Source: Sulfurospirillum halorespirans DSM 13726 | GTDB lineage: Bacteria; Campylobacterota; Campylobacteria; Campylobacterales; Sulfurospirillaceae | Length of the DNA: 64,000 nt | Reading direction: 5' to 3' | Assembly: GCF_001723605.1 (NCBI RefSeq) | Contig: NZ_CP017111.1 | Location: forward strand, 186,001 to 250,000 | Translations under genes and position numbers: made by a program | The notes under the pieces: generated by a model | Database searches by the model: none | What the model was told of the DNA's origin: nothing | The model's input: the letters and a program-made list of their open reading frames with translations, nothing else | In this document: positions 54,920-63,581 of the stretch, in pieces | Position numbering within the stretch: the first letter of the stretch is position 1 | Layout of the letters: every line of letters starts with the position of its first letter

Positions 54920-55564
54920 CTACATCTTCCCCGTAATCTTCCGAATTGCCAACGAAGCAAGCGTCAAACCAAACGAAGCGGTGACACACATCAAACTTCC
55001 CATCTCTTTACAAATCGGCTTTTCATCCGAAAAGACGGTTAAAAATGTGCCTTGAAACCCCGTTTTCTTAAGCCCATCTCTAAAGCCCTTTGCCAGCATA
55101 TCGCCATAGGTGTCCCAAATAGGAGCGTAGTGGATTTTGGTTGGGTCAATTTTTTTCGCACCACCCGCGGAACTTAAAAGTTTGGTGTGGGCTTTGTGCG
55201 CCACGGCGATTTTCGCTTCCATATCATCGATCGCGTCAATGACGATGTCGTAAGGCTCAAAGTCAAAATTCTGTACCCATTCAGGCGTTACTTTTGCCAC
55301 AATGGGCGTTACCCCTTTATAGAGGCTTGCCATGTGCAAGACTTTCACTTCTCCTACCGCTTCAGAACCTAGTTGTCTGTTTTGGTTGGTGACATCGTAG
55401 GTATCAAAATCAACGATGGTGATGTCACTGATACCTGTGCGATACATTGCATCTAAACACGGACTTCCCACGCCACCAATGCCTAAAAGAAGGATTTTGG
55501 CGTTTTGTAGTTTTTCAAAGTCGTCGCCAAAAACACGTCTGACACGAGAATAACGATCTTCCAT
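54920..55564 (-). CDS. tcdA: tRNA threonylcarbamoyladenosine dehydratase
   Basis: A 214-residue E1-like (ThiF/MoeB) ATP-binding enzyme that cyclises t6A37 in tRNA. RYSRVRRVFGDDFEKLQNAKIL and LLGIGGVGSPCLDAMYRTGI give the nucleotide-binding loop; DFDTYDVTNQNRQLGS is the adenylation motif; no CxxC zinc pairs of MoeB are seen. Start chosen at 55564 (TAATG overlap with surE); an in-frame ATG at 55576 is also possible. The YrdC-like gene at 52688 may act in the same modification route. Confidence 0.87.
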   Translation of the reverse strand: MEDRYSRVRRVFGDDFEKLQNAKILLLGIGGVGSPCLDAMYRTGISDITIVDFDTYDVTNQNRQLGSEAVGEVKVLHMASLYKGVTPIVAKVTPEWVQNFDFEPYDIVIDAIDDMEAKIAVAHKAHTKLLSSAGGAKKIDPTKIHYAPIWDTYGDMLAKGFRDGLKKTGFQGTFLTVFSDEKPICKEMGSLMCVTASFGLTLASLAIRKITGKM

Positions 55565-56349
55565 TATTTTATCCACTCTTTTAATGTTTCGAGTTCATCG
55601 TGTGCGGTCATATCGAGTTTTATAGGTGTGATGGAGACATAGCCTTCATCAATGGCGCTGAGGTCACAGTCATCTGTTACGCCTTTTTTCCACTCCAGCG
55701 TATGAACGCCCAGCCAGTAATACTCTTCACCTCGAGGGTTTCGGTGCAGATGCGCGTCATTGCCGTACATTCTATAGCCTGCACGTGTGATTTTGTAGCC
55801 TTTGCACTCTTCGGGTTTAAGAGGAGGAATATTGACATTTAAAAAGCGACGCTCTGCAAGAGGAAACGTGCCGTCTAAAATGCGTTTGGCAAGGTCGTAC
55901 ACGGTTTGCTCTGCAAGATCATAGCCGTGGGTGAGCTCGATGTTTTGAGGACCGCCTGTGTAGACTTGAGAGATGGCAATAGAGGGAACACCATGAAGGG
56001 CTGCTTCCATTGCCGCACTGGCTGTGCCACTGTACGTGATGTCTTCGCCTAAATTGGAGCCTTTATTGATGCCACTTACGATCAAATCAGGTTTTGACTC
56101 TCCCTCAAAAAGAGCGTTCAAGGAGAGATAGATACAATCCGTGGGCGTGCCATCATCGAGTTTAAAAAAGTCATCGCCAATCGCAACAAAGCGAAGCGGA
56201 CGCGTGAGCGTAAGTGAGTGTCCGCAAGCAGATTTCTCAGAAGTGGGGGCTACAATGGTTACTTGTCCTAAAGGACGAAGTGCGCGAGCAAGCGCGTGAA
56301 GTCCAGCGCTTTCAAAGCCATCATCATTGGTAATTAAAATACGTTTCAT
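55564..56349 (-). CDS. surE: 5'/3'-nucleotidase SurE
   Basis: A 261-residue metal-dependent phosphatase of nucleoside monophosphates. ITNDDGFESAGLHALARAL holds the Asp metal ligands at the N terminus, followed by VSGINKGSNLGEDITYSGTASAAMEA, which is the family's signature. Normal length. It leads a two-gene unit with tcdA, the same pair as in Campylobacter. Confidence 0.96.
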   Translation of the reverse strand: MKRILITNDDGFESAGLHALARALRPLGQVTIVAPTSEKSACGHSLTLTRPLRFVAIGDDFFKLDDGTPTDCIYLSLNALFEGESKPDLIVSGINKGSNLGEDITYSGTASAAMEAALHGVPSIAISQVYTGGPQNIELTHGYDLAEQTVYDLAKRILDGTFPLAERRFLNVNIPPLKPEECKGYKITRAGYRMYGNDAHLHRNPRGEEYYWLGVHTLEWKKGVTDDCDLSAIDEGYVSITPIKLDMTAHDELETLKEWIK

Positions 56350-56450
56350 TGAAAATGCCTACTTTTTTTAAAACATTATAACGAAAGAGGCTTACACTTT
56401 TAAGAGATTTTTGTATAGACTTCGTTTAATAGAATGTAAAAGGTGCTATT

Positions 56451-57482
56451 TTGAAATTACTTGTCTCCGCCCTAGAACCATCCGCCAATTTACACTTGGA
56501 ACCCATTTTAAACGCTCTTGAGCAGTGCGAAATTTATGGCATTTTTGATGAGCGTTTTGGAAAACCTTTGATGCCCAGTCGTGCTTTTTCGATTATGGGG
56601 TTTTTAGATGCTTTGCCAAAAATTCGCAAAGCTAAAAAGGCGATTAAGATTATGGCGCGTATGAGTTTTTTTGTGGACAAAGTGCTGCTCATAGACTCAC
56701 CAGCGTTTAATCTTCCGCTTGCCAAGGCGATTAAAACGATCAATCCCAATGTCGAAATCATTTATTATATTTTGCCAAAAGTGTGGGCTTGGAAACCCAA
56801 ACGTGTCGCAGCGATGGAGAAATACTGCACCGTTTTAGCCTCCATTTTTCCGTTTGAACAGCAGTTTTACACGAAAGCCGTTTATGTGGGCAATCCATTG
56901 CTCGATGAGATTCCTCTGTTTAAATTGCGCTATGAAGAGACGGGGATTGTTTCTTTTTTTCCAGGGAGTCGCAAGAGTGAGATTCGCAGTCTTTTTCCGA
57001 TTTATAAGGAGTTGGCTTCTAAAATCGAGGGCAAAGAGAAATGGCTGGTGATTCCTGCACATTATGATTACCGTGAAATTGCAGAGATTTATGGCGATAT
57101 TCATGACTTTAAAATTTGTCGCAACACGTATGAGGCGTTGGAGCAAAGTGAATTTGCGTTTGTCTGTTCAGGCACGGCGACGCTTGAAGCAGCACTCGTA
57201 GGGGTTCCATTTGTCTTGGCATATAAGGCCAAAGCGCTGGATTATTGGATCGCGAAGCAGTTTGTGAAGCTGAAACATGTGGGACTGGCGAATATCATTT
57301 TCGACTTTGAAAACAAAGAACCATTGCATGAGGAACTGTTGCAAGAAGAGGTGTATGCGCAACGTCTGTTTGAGGCGTATGAGAGTGTGGACAGAGAAGC
57401 ATTTTTTAGCCGTATCACCGAGCTTAGGAAGATATTGGGGCATGGAAGTCAAGAGGCAATGATAAGCATAATGAAGGTATAA
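56451..57482 (+). CDS. lpxB: Lipid-A-disaccharide synthase
   Basis: A 343-residue glycosyltransferase that joins UDP-diacylglucosamine and lipid X. The N-terminal motif is SALEPSANLHLEPIL in place of the common GEASGD, as in other epsilonproteobacteria; YYILPKVWAWKPKR, FPFEQQFY, VGNPLLDE, FFPGSRKSEIRSLFPI and CSGTATLEAALVGVPFVLAYK follow. It is about 40 residues shorter than enterobacterial LpxB. Start is TTG at 56451 behind AAAGG. Confidence 0.93.
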   Translation: MKLLVSALEPSANLHLEPILNALEQCEIYGIFDERFGKPLMPSRAFSIMGFLDALPKIRKAKKAIKIMARMSFFVDKVLLIDSPAFNLPLAKAIKTINPNVEIIYYILPKVWAWKPKRVAAMEKYCTVLASIFPFEQQFYTKAVYVGNPLLDEIPLFKLRYEETGIVSFFPGSRKSEIRSLFPIYKELASKIEGKEKWLVIPAHYDYREIAEIYGDIHDFKICRNTYEALEQSEFAFVCSGTATLEAALVGVPFVLAYKAKALDYWIAKQFVKLKHVGLANIIFDFENKEPLHEELLQEEVYAQRLFEAYESVDREAFFSRITELRKILGHGSQEAMISIMKV

Positions 57483-57503
57483 TAGAAGAGATAAGGAGTA
57501 ATA

Positions 57504-58001
57504 ATGAGCAATGCAAAAGAACCTATGACCGAATACGGTTACAAAAAATTAATGAATGAACTGAATGATCTTAAAAAAAAGCAACGACCTGAAACGGTTA
57601 TTGAGCTTGATATTGCAAGAAGCCACGGCGACTTAAAAGAAAATGCGGAATACCACGCCGCGAAAGAGCGTTTAGCGTTTATTGATGGGCGTATTGGGGA
57701 GCTTAGCGATCTTGTATCGCGCGCGCAAGTGATTGACCCAACCACGTATGAACATGAGAAAATTCGCTTTGGTTCGACCATTATGTTGGAAAATTTAGAG
57801 ACCAACGAAGAGGTGACGTACACCATTGTGGGAAGTACGGAGAGCAATCCGGACCGTGGGCTCATTTCATACTACTCCCCTTTAGCGATTCAATTAATGG
57901 GGCGAGGGGAAGGCGAAGAGGTGACCATCAAACTGCCTTCAGGCAAACAAGTGTATGAGGTTTTAGAAGTCGCATACCGTGAGATCAATTTCGAGGGATA
58001 A
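57504..58001 (+). CDS. greA: Transcription elongation factor GreA
   Basis: A 165-residue factor that rescues backtracked RNA polymerase. The coiled-coil N terminus (YKKLMNELNDLKKKQRPE) ends in the acidic tip DIARSHGDLKENAEYHAAKER, and the C-terminal FKBP-like domain has STESNPDRGLISYYSPLAIQLMG. argC begins one base after its stop. Confidence 0.96.
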   Translation: MSNAKEPMTEYGYKKLMNELNDLKKKQRPETVIELDIARSHGDLKENAEYHAAKERLAFIDGRIGELSDLVSRAQVIDPTTYEHEKIRFGSTIMLENLETNEEVTYTIVGSTESNPDRGLISYYSPLAIQLMGRGEGEEVTIKLPSGKQVYEVLEVAYREINFEG

Positions 58002-58002
58002 C

Positions 58003-59016
58003 ATGGCAAAAATAGACGTAGCCATCATCGGCGCAAGCGGTTATACAGGGCTAGAGCTGATTAAAATTTTGATTAACCATCCCCATTTTAACATTAGCTA
58101 TATCGCAACCACAGAAGGTGGCATGAAAGCGAGCGAATTGCATCCAAGTCTACTGGGTGTTTTTGAGCAAGAGGTTTTAAAAGCCGATGCTTCAGAAGTC
58201 GCTAAACATGCCAAGCTTGCTTTTTTAGCGCTTCCGCACAAAGCGGCGATGGGGTTTGCGAAGGAGCTTTTGGATTTACATGTAAAGGTGGTTGACCTTT
58301 CCGCGGATTATCGTTTGGAACTTGAAGCCTATGAGAAACATTACTGCGAGCATGAAGATAAAGAGCATTTAAAAGAGGCAGTGTATGGGCTTCCTGAGAT
58401 CAATCGTGCGAAGATTAAAGAGGCGAATTTGATTGCCAACCCAGGATGTTATCCGACTGCTTCGATTTTGGGAATTTTGCCGTTTTTGAATTATCTTAAA
58501 AAAGATGCGCCGATTTTTATTGATGCGAAAAGTGGCGTTTCTGGTGCGGGTAAAAAACCTAGTGCGACAGCGCATTTTGTCACCATCAATGAAAATATCT
58601 TTGCGTACAATCCGCTCAAACATCGCCATGAGCCAGAGATCGCTGAAAAGCTTCGACTGGTGAGCGGACATCCGTTTGAAGTGAATTTTGTACCGCATTT
58701 ATTGCCTGTGAGTCGTGGTATGTTGGTGAGCTCGTATTTACAAACGAATGAGCTTATTGACGCGAAAGCCGTGCTTCAGGATTTTTATAAAAATGAACGT
58801 TTTGTGCGTATTCGCGAAGTGCCTGTCGATATTAAGTCAACCGCTGGAACGAACTTTTGCGATATTTTTGTAAGCCAAAAAGGCAAATCTATTTTTGTTT
58901 CATCGAGCATCGATAACCTTTTGCGCGGCGCTTCCTCTCAAGCAGTGGTCAATGCCAATTTGATGTGCGGCTTTGAAGAGTCTGCAGGAATTCCTATTAT
59001 CGCCTATGTCCCCTAA
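58003..59016 (+). CDS. argC: N-acetyl-gamma-glutamyl-phosphate reductase
   Basis: A 337-residue enzyme of arginine synthesis. IIGASGYTGLELIKIL binds NADP, ANPGCYPTASILG carries the catalytic cysteine and VPHLLPVSRGM the later conserved histidine region. ATG at 58003 is chosen since AGGGA lies just upstream and the Rossmann motif starts at residue 6. The palindrome at 58275 encodes LDLHVKVVDLS. Its 3' end overlaps lpxH by 11 bases. Confidence 0.96.
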   Translation: MAKIDVAIIGASGYTGLELIKILINHPHFNISYIATTEGGMKASELHPSLLGVFEQEVLKADASEVAKHAKLAFLALPHKAAMGFAKELLDLHVKVVDLSADYRLELEAYEKHYCEHEDKEHLKEAVYGLPEINRAKIKEANLIANPGCYPTASILGILPFLNYLKKDAPIFIDAKSGVSGAGKKPSATAHFVTINENIFAYNPLKHRHEPEIAEKLRLVSGHPFEVNFVPHLLPVSRGMLVSSYLQTNELIDAKAVLQDFYKNERFVRIREVPVDIKSTAGTNFCDIFVSQKGKSIFVSSSIDNLLRGASSQAVVNANLMCGFEESAGIPIIAYVP

Positions 59017-59740
59017 TCTTATCATTCAAGAAGGAGCGCTTTTTATTGCCGATGCGCATGATTCAAGTGATCGCTCTTTCTTCTTTGATTTTCTTTTACA
59101 TGTAAAGCAAAATCCTCCACCCCAACTCTTTTTAATGGGCGATATGTTCGACCTTTTGGTGGGCAGTGTTGCGCATGGGGTTCAACAGTACCAACGCTAT
59201 ATTGATCTGATTGAGGAGCTTGGAAAAAGCTGTGAAGTTTACTATTTTGAGGGCAACCACGACTTTGATCTCTCCAAACTCTTTAACCATGTAAAGGTGA
59301 TTCCCATTGAGGAACAACCGCTTACATGTAAACTTCCCAGTGGCAAAACCTGCTTGTTGTTACACGGCGATAAGTATGGAACGCTTCTTAATCGCACGTA
59401 TACCAAAATCATCCGCAATCAAAGTGTCTTAAAAATCCTTAATTATATTGATAAAAGAACAGACGCTTCAATCTCAAAAAAGATCCAAAACGATCAACAC
59501 ACGAAAAAATTGTGCAAGACCATCGAGCATTTTGCAACGCAAATACAACGCAAGCTTCATTTCTACCCCAAAACGGACGTTATTGCAGAGGGACATTACC
59601 ATCAGAATGTCGATTTTATGGTCTCTGGCGTGCATTATGTAAATTTTTCTTCTTTTGCGTGCAATCAAAGTTACTTTAGTGTACAATCTTCCTCAGAGAC
59701 AGAATTTGCGCAAAAGCAACTAAGGGGCTGCAATGGCTAA
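59006..59740 (+). CDS. lpxH: UDP-2,3-diacylglucosamine pyrophosphatase (LpxH-like calcineurin phosphatase)
   Basis: A 244-residue metallophosphoesterase. FIADAHDSSDR (with Ala-His in place of the usual Asp-x-His order shifted by one), FLMGDMFDLL, YFEGNHDFDL, LLHGDKYG and AEGHYHQ supply the two-metal site of this superfamily. With lpxA, fabZ and lpxB in the window it fits lipid A synthesis, though LpxH is the more likely rather than the proven member. Two palindromes (59095, 59322) encode LHVK and TCK. Its end overlaps cheV by eight bases. Confidence 0.82.
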   Translation: MSPNLIIQEGALFIADAHDSSDRSFFFDFLLHVKQNPPPQLFLMGDMFDLLVGSVAHGVQQYQRYIDLIEELGKSCEVYYFEGNHDFDLSKLFNHVKVIPIEEQPLTCKLPSGKTCLLLHGDKYGTLLNRTYTKIIRNQSVLKILNYIDKRTDASISKKIQNDQHTKKLCKTIEHFATQIQRKLHFYPKTDVIAEGHYHQNVDFMVSGVHYVNFSSFACNQSYFSVQSSSETEFAQKQLRGCNG

Positions 59741-60683
59741 AGAGAGTATTTTGAAAGTAGGCTCTAATGAAATGGAGCTGGTGGACTTCCGTATTTTTAA
59801 AAAGGAAGAAAACGGCGTGTATGAGGGAATTTACGGTGTGAACGTTGCCAAAGTGCGCGAGATCATCAAAATCCCTAATTTAACAGAACTTCCAGGCGTT
59901 CCTGATTATATCGAGGGGATTTTTGACCTTCGTGGTATCGTGATTCCTGTGGTGAATCTTGCAAAATGGATGAACATTAAAGAGCCGGATGATGGATCGA
60001 TTAAACCTCGTATTATCATTACGGAGTTTAGCGACATTTTGATCGGATTTGTGGTTCATGAAGCCAAACGCATTCGTCGTATCAGCTGGAAAGATATTGA
60101 GCCAGCATCGTTTGTTGCGGGCATGGGTTCACTCGATAAGAGTCAGATTACAGGTGTAACGCGTATTGAAAATGACGATGTACTTTTGATCTTAGATCTT
60201 GAGAGCGTGGTTCAAGCACTGGGCATTTATCAACCGAAAATGGATATTAACGATGACCAAATTCTTAAAGTAGAAGGCACCGCACTCATTTTGGATGACA
60301 GTATGACGGCTCGAAAGCTTGTCAGCGATGCGCTTAAAAAGATGGGCATGCGTGTGGTTGAAGCCAAAGATGGAATGGAAGGGATGCAAAGACTCAATGA
60401 GCTTTACGCAACCTACGGTGATCGTTTAACCGATGAGGTCAAAATTATTATCAGCGATGTCGAGATGCCTCAAATGGATGGATTTCACTTTGCAGCCAAT
60501 GTGAAAGAGGATGCCAGATTTAAAACTATTCCGATCGTTTTTAACTCTTCAATTAGCGATCATTTTAGCGAGATCAGAGGCAAAGAGGCGGGCGGTGAAG
60601 CCTACTTAACGAAGTTTGATGCAGGAATTTTCTACAAGGAAGTCTCAAAAGTCATCAAATCACACGTGAAAACAGCACAATAG
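59733..60683 (+). CDS. cheV: Chemotaxis protein CheV (CheW-REC fusion)
   Basis: A 316-residue coupling protein. Residues 15-165 are a CheW domain (EGIYGVNVAKVREIIKIPNLTELPGVP and IFDLRGIVIPVVNL), residues 185-312 a receiver domain with the acidic LILDDS, the phospho-acceptor in IISDVEMPQMDG and the lysine in YLTKFDA. It connects receptors to CheA and may act as phosphate sink for adaptation. cheA follows after ten bases. Confidence 0.95.
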   Translation: MAKESILKVGSNEMELVDFRIFKKEENGVYEGIYGVNVAKVREIIKIPNLTELPGVPDYIEGIFDLRGIVIPVVNLAKWMNIKEPDDGSIKPRIIITEFSDILIGFVVHEAKRIRRISWKDIEPASFVAGMGSLDKSQITGVTRIENDDVLLILDLESVVQALGIYQPKMDINDDQILKVEGTALILDDSMTARKLVSDALKKMGMRVVEAKDGMEGMQRLNELYATYGDRLTDEVKIIISDVEMPQMDGFHFAANVKEDARFKTIPIVFNSSISDHFSEIRGKEAGGEAYLTKFDAGIFYKEVSKVIKSHVKTAQ

Positions 60684-60693
60684 GGGTAGAACG

Positions 60694-63024
60694 ATGGAAG
60701 ATATTCAAGAAATTTTAGAAGATTTTTTGGTTGAAGCGTTCGAACTTATTGAACAACTTGATCAAAACTTAGTGGAGCTTGAGTCCAATCCCGATGATTT
60801 GGAACTGCTCAACAGTATTTTTAGGGTCGCACATACGATTAAAGGATCATCATCCTTTTTAAATTTTGACATTTTAACAGGTCTCACACACCACATGGAA
60901 GATGTTTTAAATAAAGCACGCCATGGTGATCTGAAACTCACACCTGAGGTTATGGATGTGGTTTTGGAGTCCATTGATTTGATGAAAAGCTTGCTTCATG
61001 CGATTCGTGACAGTGGCAATGACACTTCAGCGGGGATTGATATTACCGATATTTGCCGTCGTTTAGACATTATTTCTAATGGTGAACCTGTCGCAAATGT
61101 TCTCGTAGCCGCCGCAGAAGTGGATGAGTCTCCAACTCCTACGTATGAAGATGATAACACAGACTACTCCAAACTAAGCGACAAAGAGGTAGAAGACGAA
61201 ATTGAACGTCTTTTAAAAATGCGTAAAGAAGAAGACCGCAAACGTAAAGAGAATACCAGTGCTGCTAAAGCGGCTGCTGTGCCTACGCCATCGTTTGAGA
61301 GTTTGAAAGACAGCGATGAAGAAGTAGCACCAAAAGCGGCTGAACCTGTTGTCGCAAAACGCGCTTCAGCTGAAGCCAATGCACCGGCTCAAAAAGAGTC
61401 AGCCAGTACAATGGAGCAAACCATTCGCGTTGAGGTGAAACGACTGGATCACCTAATGAACCTTATTGGTGAGCTTGTTTTGGGTAAAAACAGACTTTTA
61501 AAAATTTACGATGACGTGGAAGAGCGCTATGAGGGTGAGAAATTTTTAGAAGAGCTGAACCAAGTGGTTTCATCGATTTCACTTGTCACAACCGATCTTC
61601 AAATTGCGGTTATGAAAACCAGAATGCTTCCGATTGCAAAAGTCTTCAACAAATTCCCAAGAATGGTAAGAGACCTCTCTCGTGAACTTGGAAAACAGAT
61701 CGAACTTGAAATTTCAGGTGAAGAGACCGAGCTTGATAAGTCTATCGTTGAAGAGATTGGCGATCCACTCGTACATATTATTCGTAACTCATGCGATCAT
61801 GGGATTGAAGATGGTGCGACCAGACGAGCTCAAGGTAAACCAGAAATGGGACTCATTCAGCTAAAAGCGTATAATGAGGGCAATCACATTGTTATTGAGA
61901 TTACCGATGATGGTAAAGGGCTTGATCCAGATATTTTACGTGCAAAAGCGGTTGAAAAAGGCATGATTACTGAGAGAGAAGCGGACGCTATGAATGATAA
62001 AGAGGCGTTTGCATTGATCTTTAGACCATCCCTCTCAACGGCAAAAGTCGTTACGAACGTTTCAGGTCGTGGTGTGGGAATGGACGTTGTTAAAACCAAC
62101 ATCGAAAAACTCAACGGTATCATTGATGTCGACAGCGAAGTCGGTCATGGTACGGTGATTAAACTCAAAATTCCTCTTACTTTAGCGATTATTCAAGCCT
62201 TGCTTGTCGGTGCGCAAGAGGAGTACTATGCGATTCCTTTGGCGTCTGTTTTAGAGACGGTTCGTATACCATTGGATGAGATTTATACGATTGAAGGCAA
62301 AAATGTTTTAAGACTTCGTGATGAAGTGCTCTCTTTGGTTCGCCTCTCAGACATCTTTGGTGTCAAACAGGTGTATGAAGGTGGCGAACACACCTATGTC
62401 GTTGTCATCGGACTTGCAGAGTCCAAACTGGGCGTTGTTGTTGATACCCTTGTTGGGCAAGAAGAGATTGTTATTAAATCTTTGGGTGATTATCTCCAAG
62501 GGATTGAAGGCATCGCGGGTGCTACGATTCGAGGCGATGGACGTGTGACGTTGATCGTCGATGTTGCTGCTCTTATGAATCTTGCAAAAGGCATCACGGT
62601 TGATATTCGTGCGAGTGCAGAAACCGTTGTGAAGACCAAAACAGTACCAAGCGACTACATCGTTTTAGCAGTCGATGATAGTGCGATGGATCGTAACATC
62701 ATGAAAAAATCGATGGAGCCTATTGGGGTTAAAGTGCTTGAAGCCAGTAACGGTCAAGAAGCGCTTAACATGCTCAAATCGGCTGAATACAGCATCGATG
62801 CGGTTTTGATTGATATTGAGATGCCGCGCATGGATGGATACACGTTAGCGGGCGAGATTCGTAAATACTCGAAGTACAAAAACCTTCCACTCATTGCAGT
62901 AACATCTCGTACGTCTAAATCAGACAGACTTAGAGGCGTTGAATCAGGTATGAGTGAATACATCACCAAGCCATACTCTCCCGAATATCTCGAGAGTGTT
63001 GTGCGAAAAAATATAAAACTATAA
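60694..63024 (+). CDS. cheA: Chemotaxis histidine kinase CheA with C-terminal receiver domain
   Basis: A 776-residue hybrid kinase. HPt domain with H47 in RVAHTIKGSSSF; a charged, Ala/Pro-rich linker (about 150-240) with no clear P2 domain; dimerisation helices; ATPase with HIIRNSCDHGIE (N box), DDGKGLD and GRGVGMDVV; CheW-like domain (IPLTLAIIQALLVG); and a receiver domain from about 655 (LAVDDSAMDRN, LIDIEMPRMDG, YITKPYS). The added receiver is the epsilonproteobacterial CheAY type. It should serve all receptors, including the PAS/MCP pair at 18495-20421. Confidence 0.96.
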   Translation: MEDIQEILEDFLVEAFELIEQLDQNLVELESNPDDLELLNSIFRVAHTIKGSSSFLNFDILTGLTHHMEDVLNKARHGDLKLTPEVMDVVLESIDLMKSLLHAIRDSGNDTSAGIDITDICRRLDIISNGEPVANVLVAAAEVDESPTPTYEDDNTDYSKLSDKEVEDEIERLLKMRKEEDRKRKENTSAAKAAAVPTPSFESLKDSDEEVAPKAAEPVVAKRASAEANAPAQKESASTMEQTIRVEVKRLDHLMNLIGELVLGKNRLLKIYDDVEERYEGEKFLEELNQVVSSISLVTTDLQIAVMKTRMLPIAKVFNKFPRMVRDLSRELGKQIELEISGEETELDKSIVEEIGDPLVHIIRNSCDHGIEDGATRRAQGKPEMGLIQLKAYNEGNHIVIEITDDGKGLDPDILRAKAVEKGMITEREADAMNDKEAFALIFRPSLSTAKVVTNVSGRGVGMDVVKTNIEKLNGIIDVDSEVGHGTVIKLKIPLTLAIIQALLVGAQEEYYAIPLASVLETVRIPLDEIYTIEGKNVLRLRDEVLSLVRLSDIFGVKQVYEGGEHTYVVVIGLAESKLGVVVDTLVGQEEIVIKSLGDYLQGIEGIAGATIRGDGRVTLIVDVAALMNLAKGITVDIRASAETVVKTKTVPSDYIVLAVDDSAMDRNIMKKSMEPIGVKVLEASNGQEALNMLKSAEYSIDAVLIDIEMPRMDGYTLAGEIRKYSKYKNLPLIAVTSRTSKSDRLRGVESGMSEYITKPYSPEYLESVVRKNIKL

Positions 63025-63037
63025 GTGGGGCAAAACG

Positions 63038-63532
63038 ATGAATGATAAACTCAATCAAATTCTTAAAAAACAGCAAGAACAAGTTGATGAGCCGCACAAA
63101 AAAGAGGATGATGTTATTCAACTGGTCGGATTTATTATAGGGCAAGAAGAGTACGCGGTGCCCATTTTAAGCATTCAAGAGATCATTAAGCCGATTGAAT
63201 ACACAAGGGTTCCCAGTGTGCCAACGTATATCTTAGGTGTCTTTAACCTTCGCGGAAGCGTCATTCCTTTGATTGATCTTAGAAGTAAGTTCAAAATGGA
63301 CCCTGCTAAAGTGACGGAAGATACGCGCTACATCGTTATGAAGGGTGTCGATAATACCGCAGGCTTTGTGATTGATCGTCTCACAGAGGCGATTCGTATC
63401 AAAAGCAGTCGTATCGGACCACCGCCTGAAACGATTCATGCGGAAAAAGGGATGGTGTACGGCATTGGAATGCGGGATGAAAATATCTTGACGATTCTTA
63501 AAGTCGAACAGCTCTTAAAACGCGATTTCTAA
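63038..63532 (+). CDS. cheW: Chemotaxis coupling protein CheW
   Basis: A 164-residue protein with a charged N-terminal tail and a single CheW domain: QLVGFIIGQEEYAVPILSIQEI, RVPSVPTYILGVFNLRGSVIPLIDL and GMVYGIGMRDENILTIL. It joins CheA to receptors. Last gene of the cheV-cheA-cheW unit, followed by a terminator. Confidence 0.95.
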   Translation: MNDKLNQILKKQQEQVDEPHKKEDDVIQLVGFIIGQEEYAVPILSIQEIIKPIEYTRVPSVPTYILGVFNLRGSVIPLIDLRSKFKMDPAKVTEDTRYIVMKGVDNTAGFVIDRLTEAIRIKSSRIGPPPETIHAEKGMVYGIGMRDENILTILKVEQLLKRDF

Positions 63533-63540
63533 ACCCTCAT

Positions 63541-63578
63541 AAAGCGCCAAATCAAGCTATTTGGCGCTTTACATGTAA
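63541..63578. terminator. Terminator after cheW, fused with a TTTACATGTAAA motif
   Basis: AAGCGCCAAAT and ATTTGGCGCTT form a perfect 11-bp stem with a six-base loop, directly after the cheW stop and before the convergent MetF-like gene. The palindrome TTTACATGTAAA (63567-63578) starts within the last two bases of the stem. Confidence 0.8.
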
Positions 63579-63581
63579 ACC

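Larger units (their letters stand above)
889..63578. repeat. Dispersed palindrome family TTTACATGTAAA (30 exact TTACATGTAA cores in the window)
   Basis: Exact 10-bp cores start at 890, 1105, 2557, 3784, 3820, 11640, 16058, 16429, 18470, 21711, 22318, 22612, 23768, 24972, 27444, 30079, 33008, 39172, 39358, 40067, 43650, 47238, 51069, 53049, 53759, 54453, 58276, 59096, 59322 and 63568. Sixteen carry the full 12-mer. Close variants are at 8155, 23396, 29149, 29866, 36234, 39045, 39940, 44162, 44749 and 49401. Of the 30, 24 lie in genes (14 read LHV, 10 read TC[K/N]) and six between genes or in the yrdC remnant. The third frame would give an in-frame TAA, and none is seen in that frame within a gene. 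Confidence 0.9.

Noticed and set aside
889..63578. TTTACATGTAAA as a CRP/FNR-like regulator site
   Set aside because: Most copies lie deep within genes far from promoters and on no consistent side of starts; a regulon explanation does not fit, although some intergenic copies might be used that way.
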